Shown here: positions 61,171-64,000 of the stretch, piece after piece | Numbering within the stretch: the first letter of the stretch is position 1 | Layout: every line of letters starts with the position of its first letter | From: Pelodera strongyloides | Taxonomy: Eukaryota; Nematoda; Chromadorea; Rhabditida; Rhabditidae | Direction of reading: 5' to 3' | NCBI GenBank assembly: GCA_036852015.1 | Contig: JAANDG010000018.1 | Span: 310,001 to 374,000, forward strand | DNA: 64,000 nt | Notes under the pieces: generated by a model | Database searches by the model: none | What the model was told of the DNA's origin: nothing | What the model saw: only the letters and a program-made list of their open reading frames with translations | Program-made: the position numbers and the translations under genes

Positions 61171-61973
61171 TATGCAAAAAATACGATAATACGGAGTGTG
61201 CGGAGAATTTAATTGCCGATTTTAATTGCTGTATCTAAGCAATGGCATTCCCATTTGTAAACTCGTATGAAGAATAGCAATATTATATCAAAATATAAAA
61301 ATAATGTTTACCTCGTGATCTTGACCCTTTAACACAATGTTGTTTTTGCATTTTTGCTCCTTAGATTTTGCTTTGCTTGTTTAGTATAGCCTTATGTTCT
61401 TCTAGTGCTCATCAATAAAATAATGGTCTACGTGGCACAAATAACTGTGAATATTTTTGTATGGATTAGTAACGGTTCCTGCTCTCCGATTCAACATTAC
61501 TGATTATTTCACCAGACATAAACAATATTGACGCGTATTCCCGTTCTAAAATATTGTCATTTTATTTCTGCTATTCATTCTGGCAAAATAGTTCCTACGA
61601 AAGTCGTGTTTTATGTCAATTATGTGCAAGTATTAATTACGTATAATTGTACACCTTTTGCTCATTATATACAACAAGACAGTTTTCGTGATTTGTATGA
61701 TTGTTGTATTTATTGTAAAGTAATAAACATATTTTAAAATGTTTTGTGTCGATTGGTGGTACTGTTTCTGTTTTAATGTGTTTGTATTTTTATTTAAGCT
61801 AATTCGAAGAGGGGCGGGGCGGGTCACGCCCATTTTTTCCAAAGTTCGCCTACACCAGGCCTACACCAGGCCCACACCAGGCGCACCTCACGCCGGCACC
61901 TGGCCTACACTGCGCCCGAAATGGGTGGGCCGCCATGTCTGGGCCCACCCATTTTTTGCAGGCCGCGCACCGG

Positions 61974-64000
61974 CCATATGCCGGCCGCGCACGCGCCAAA
62001 GTATCGCGTTGTATGGATCATGTGGTAATAAAGAAGCCGCCATCAACAAAGAGTCATAACAAAAGAATTGCATTTGCAGAATACTCATCTAACACAAAAG
62101 ACAATCGGGAACTGAGCCTGGAAGCAATATGGTTTGAATTTTGCACTTGGGATTACCAAGCCCTGTTAGTCATTGAACATAACAAAAATAACATTTTCAT
62201 TGTAAATTGATCAAGCCGCATGCTCATTTTTTCTCGTGACCAGCTACAAAAAGGAATTCTTCTTTTCCAGCGAGGTCCAACAAAGAGAAGGCACACCATA
62301 CACAAATTTAAAGGAAATTTGCTTCAGCATGGGGAAGGTTATAAATATTATCTGCAGGTGTGTTTGGAAGTAAATGGTGGATAGAACGTCTGCCTCTCGC
62401 AGGACATCATAGGCTGGTTTCCTTCATTTATTTCCTTCGTATTAATCTTCCGTCTTGCAAAGTAACCAGCATACGTTTTTTTTTTGCCAAAAAAAAACTT
62501 CGAACCGTTGTTTGTGTTTTTTTTTTGAAGAACGGTGTGGATTCTGATCTCTATACCACATCAAACGCGTCGACTTCATGCTAATACTGCATAACTATTT
62601 ACTAAGTATGACCTTTTTAAATGTATTTTAGTTGTTTTGAACCTAATTCTGATACTTCAGTCACTTCAGTGTGTGGAGTCAGGCATTCTATATAGTGAGA
62701 TGCCCAGGCTACTCGAGTCATGCGTACCATTCGGACAATTACAACTATACGATTTTATTAGCGTGCACCGAAAACGTAGGTCAAATCAAATTCAGAATAT
62801 AGTGGCAGGCAGCTGAGATCTACCGATACTGCAAATGCATACATGTTACACATGCTTTGTTATATTTTTCGAAAAGCAGTTATAGTTTACATATTTCGGC
62901 TATGCATCGCTGTCCACTGTCTAGGAAGAATTTCCATATTTTTGGAATAAAATGGACTGGCTGGTGAAAAGAAACGAAACATTCCTGACATTTAATATCC
63001 TAAAGTAAAAGGCAATGTACCTTCCAACACTGTTAAGTAACTTTTGTACTCAGAACGCCACCTGCATACATCTAACTGGTTCTAATGATGAATTAGCTTT
63101 TGTATGCGATTTCTTATTGCGTCTTCATATTAACAGACGCTAAATTCCTTGAAGGCACAAGCCCACTTAATAAAGCCCATTAAGATATTTTTTATGTTAA
63201 AGAGCGACAGCATTTTACAAATCTGATGGTTTGAATCGCATTTCTTACGGTATTGAGATATGGAATTTATTGGCAAAAGTCGATCCCCAGCAGATATGAG
63301 TCGTGGATTGGTGACCAAACAGCCGCTCGGTGCATTAAATGCGAGCCAATATTCCCCTCGGAGACAATTTCACGGAATGAAAATCAATAATAGTCAACGT
63401 TTGGAGAGATTAAGCACTAACTTTTACATTCTAAATTTGTATTCATTTTTTATAATACAAAAATCAATAATAAAAACAGAGACTGTTTATAGTGACCCCA
63501 TCCCTTTAATAGTTATAGTCGGGTTTCAGATAAGCCAAACAAAACGGGCTTTGTTTCGGCTGCTGTTTGATAGGTGCATGGGTCGGAGTGGGTCTCCTGC
63601 TTGATTTGATTGATCACTAGTCAATTGAGGCACGCGACTACGGCATCTATGTATCAACACACCATACTCCATCCCTCCCTATCACTCCCCCTTGATCTTT
63701 TTATCGCTCCCCCTTGATCTTTTTTTTCTGAATAATTATTGATTAAAACATCTGTACGTAATATAGAGAAAACAAACCTTAGTTCCTGAAGCTGATCGAT
63801 TTTCGTGAAAAATGAGGAATAAATCAACGATAGTGCACTATAATTAATGATATGCGGGGGACGTTCTCTATTTCTTTTTTTTTTCTCTTTTTTATCAATA
63901 ATATTGATGATCGTATTTCGTGAAGCTTCTACTGAGGAATAAATCAATGATATTGTATTATGCATATGTATGTTATTTAAAAATGTTTTACAAACATATA
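61974..64000. other. AT-rich right end of window
   Basis: No supported gene. Homopolymer runs lie at 62475-62528. A sequence at 62131-62178 resembles 58128-58172 in direct orientation. A solo MITE end AGTGACCCCATCCCTTTAA lies at 63491-63509. The repeat CTCCCCCTTGATCTTTT occurs twice at 63680-63725. Confidence 0.45.

Larger units (their letters stand above)
60223..61332. mobile_element. 1.1-kb TTAA-flanked inverted-repeat element hosting other MITEs
   Basis: The left edge TTAAAGGGTCAGGCTCACGA is matched by the complement of TCGTGATCTTGACCCTTTAA at the right. Internal pairs also mirror: GAGTTTACACATGGGAACGCC (60317-60337) with GGCATTCCCATTTGTAAACTC (61244-61264), and CGGACACTCCGTATTATCGT (from 60380) with ACGATAATACGGAGTGTGCG (61183-61202). 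A further stem (GGCTATACCTACAAAATGGC with its near-complement) folds at 60283-60362. The element is interrupted by two other TTAA elements. Confidence 0.75.
58767..61973. mobile_element. 3.2-kb block bounded by GC-rich inverted repeats
   Basis: The edges are a perfect 13-bp inverted repeat, CCGGTGCGCGGCC at 58767-58779 and GGCCGCGCACCGG at 61961-61973. Each continues into a GC-rich module about 130-160 bp long, built of the motif GCCTACACCAGGC and containing GGTGGGC and GAGGTGCGCCTGGTGT in mirrored order (58816-58926 against 61849-61890). The modules are far richer in G+C than the AT-rich interior. The interior has exon-like pieces at 59358-59840 and a nest of MITEs, but no transposase was recognised. 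It could be one non-autonomous transposon or two inverted insertions of one repeat. Confidence 0.6.

Overview
The window looks like nuclear DNA of a rhabditid or strongylid (clade V) nematode. The evidence is AT-rich DNA, genes of 8-18 small exons separated by GT...TTTCAG introns, acceptor-like TTTTCAG sites directly in front of several start codons (typical of spliced-leader trans-splicing), and products whose closest familiar relatives are nematode proteins: a degenerin channel subunit, SUR-5 type acetoacetyl-CoA synthetase and a FAT-2 type desaturase. No prokaryotic, organellar or viral gene was recognised.

Layout. 0.2-2.7 kb (+): the 3' part of a DEG/ENaC (degenerin) gene, with its N-terminus outside or unresolved. 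2.7-14.7 kb: a long stretch with no supported gene, only microsatellites, GC-rich patches and one orphan exon candidate. 14.7-17.6 kb (+): a five-exon gene for a small Thr-rich single-pass membrane protein with proteoglycan-like Ser-Gly sites. 21.5-21.8 kb (+): two terminal exons of an unknown gene. 23.1-27.5 kb (+): acetoacetyl-CoA synthetase, 18 exons. 29.1-33.6 kb (+): ARMH3/C10orf76 homologue, 18 exons. 37.9-41.7 kb (+): fatty acid desaturase with all three histidine boxes, 9 exons. 42.5-43.8 kb (-): a decayed retroelement reverse transcriptase split by a palindromic MITE. 45.7-49.4 kb (-): a C2H2 zinc-finger protein with a C-terminal coiled coil, 10 exons. 49.4-64 kb: gene-poor and repeat-rich, with tRNA-like sequences, hairpins and a 3.2-kb inverted-repeat-bounded block that contains a nest of palindromic MITEs.

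Function. The synthetase (cytosolic activation of acetoacetate for lipid synthesis) and the desaturase (linoleate-type polyunsaturated fatty acid synthesis) are both lipid-metabolic and lie on the same strand. ARMH3 between them is a Golgi/PI4KB-GBF1 factor in other animals. Spacings of 1.5 kb or more argue against a classical nematode operon.

The most unusual signal is a family of palindromic elements that all begin and end at TTAA, with inverted repeats starting AG: copies at 33.1, 42.9, 60.2, 60.5 and 61.0 kb and a solo end at 63.5 kb. At 60.2-61.3 kb three of them are nested or abutted, two sharing one TTAA, and one is an almost pure 482-bp hairpin. Exon boundaries were read by eye from splice consensus, frame continuity and recalled family similarity. 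No search was run.
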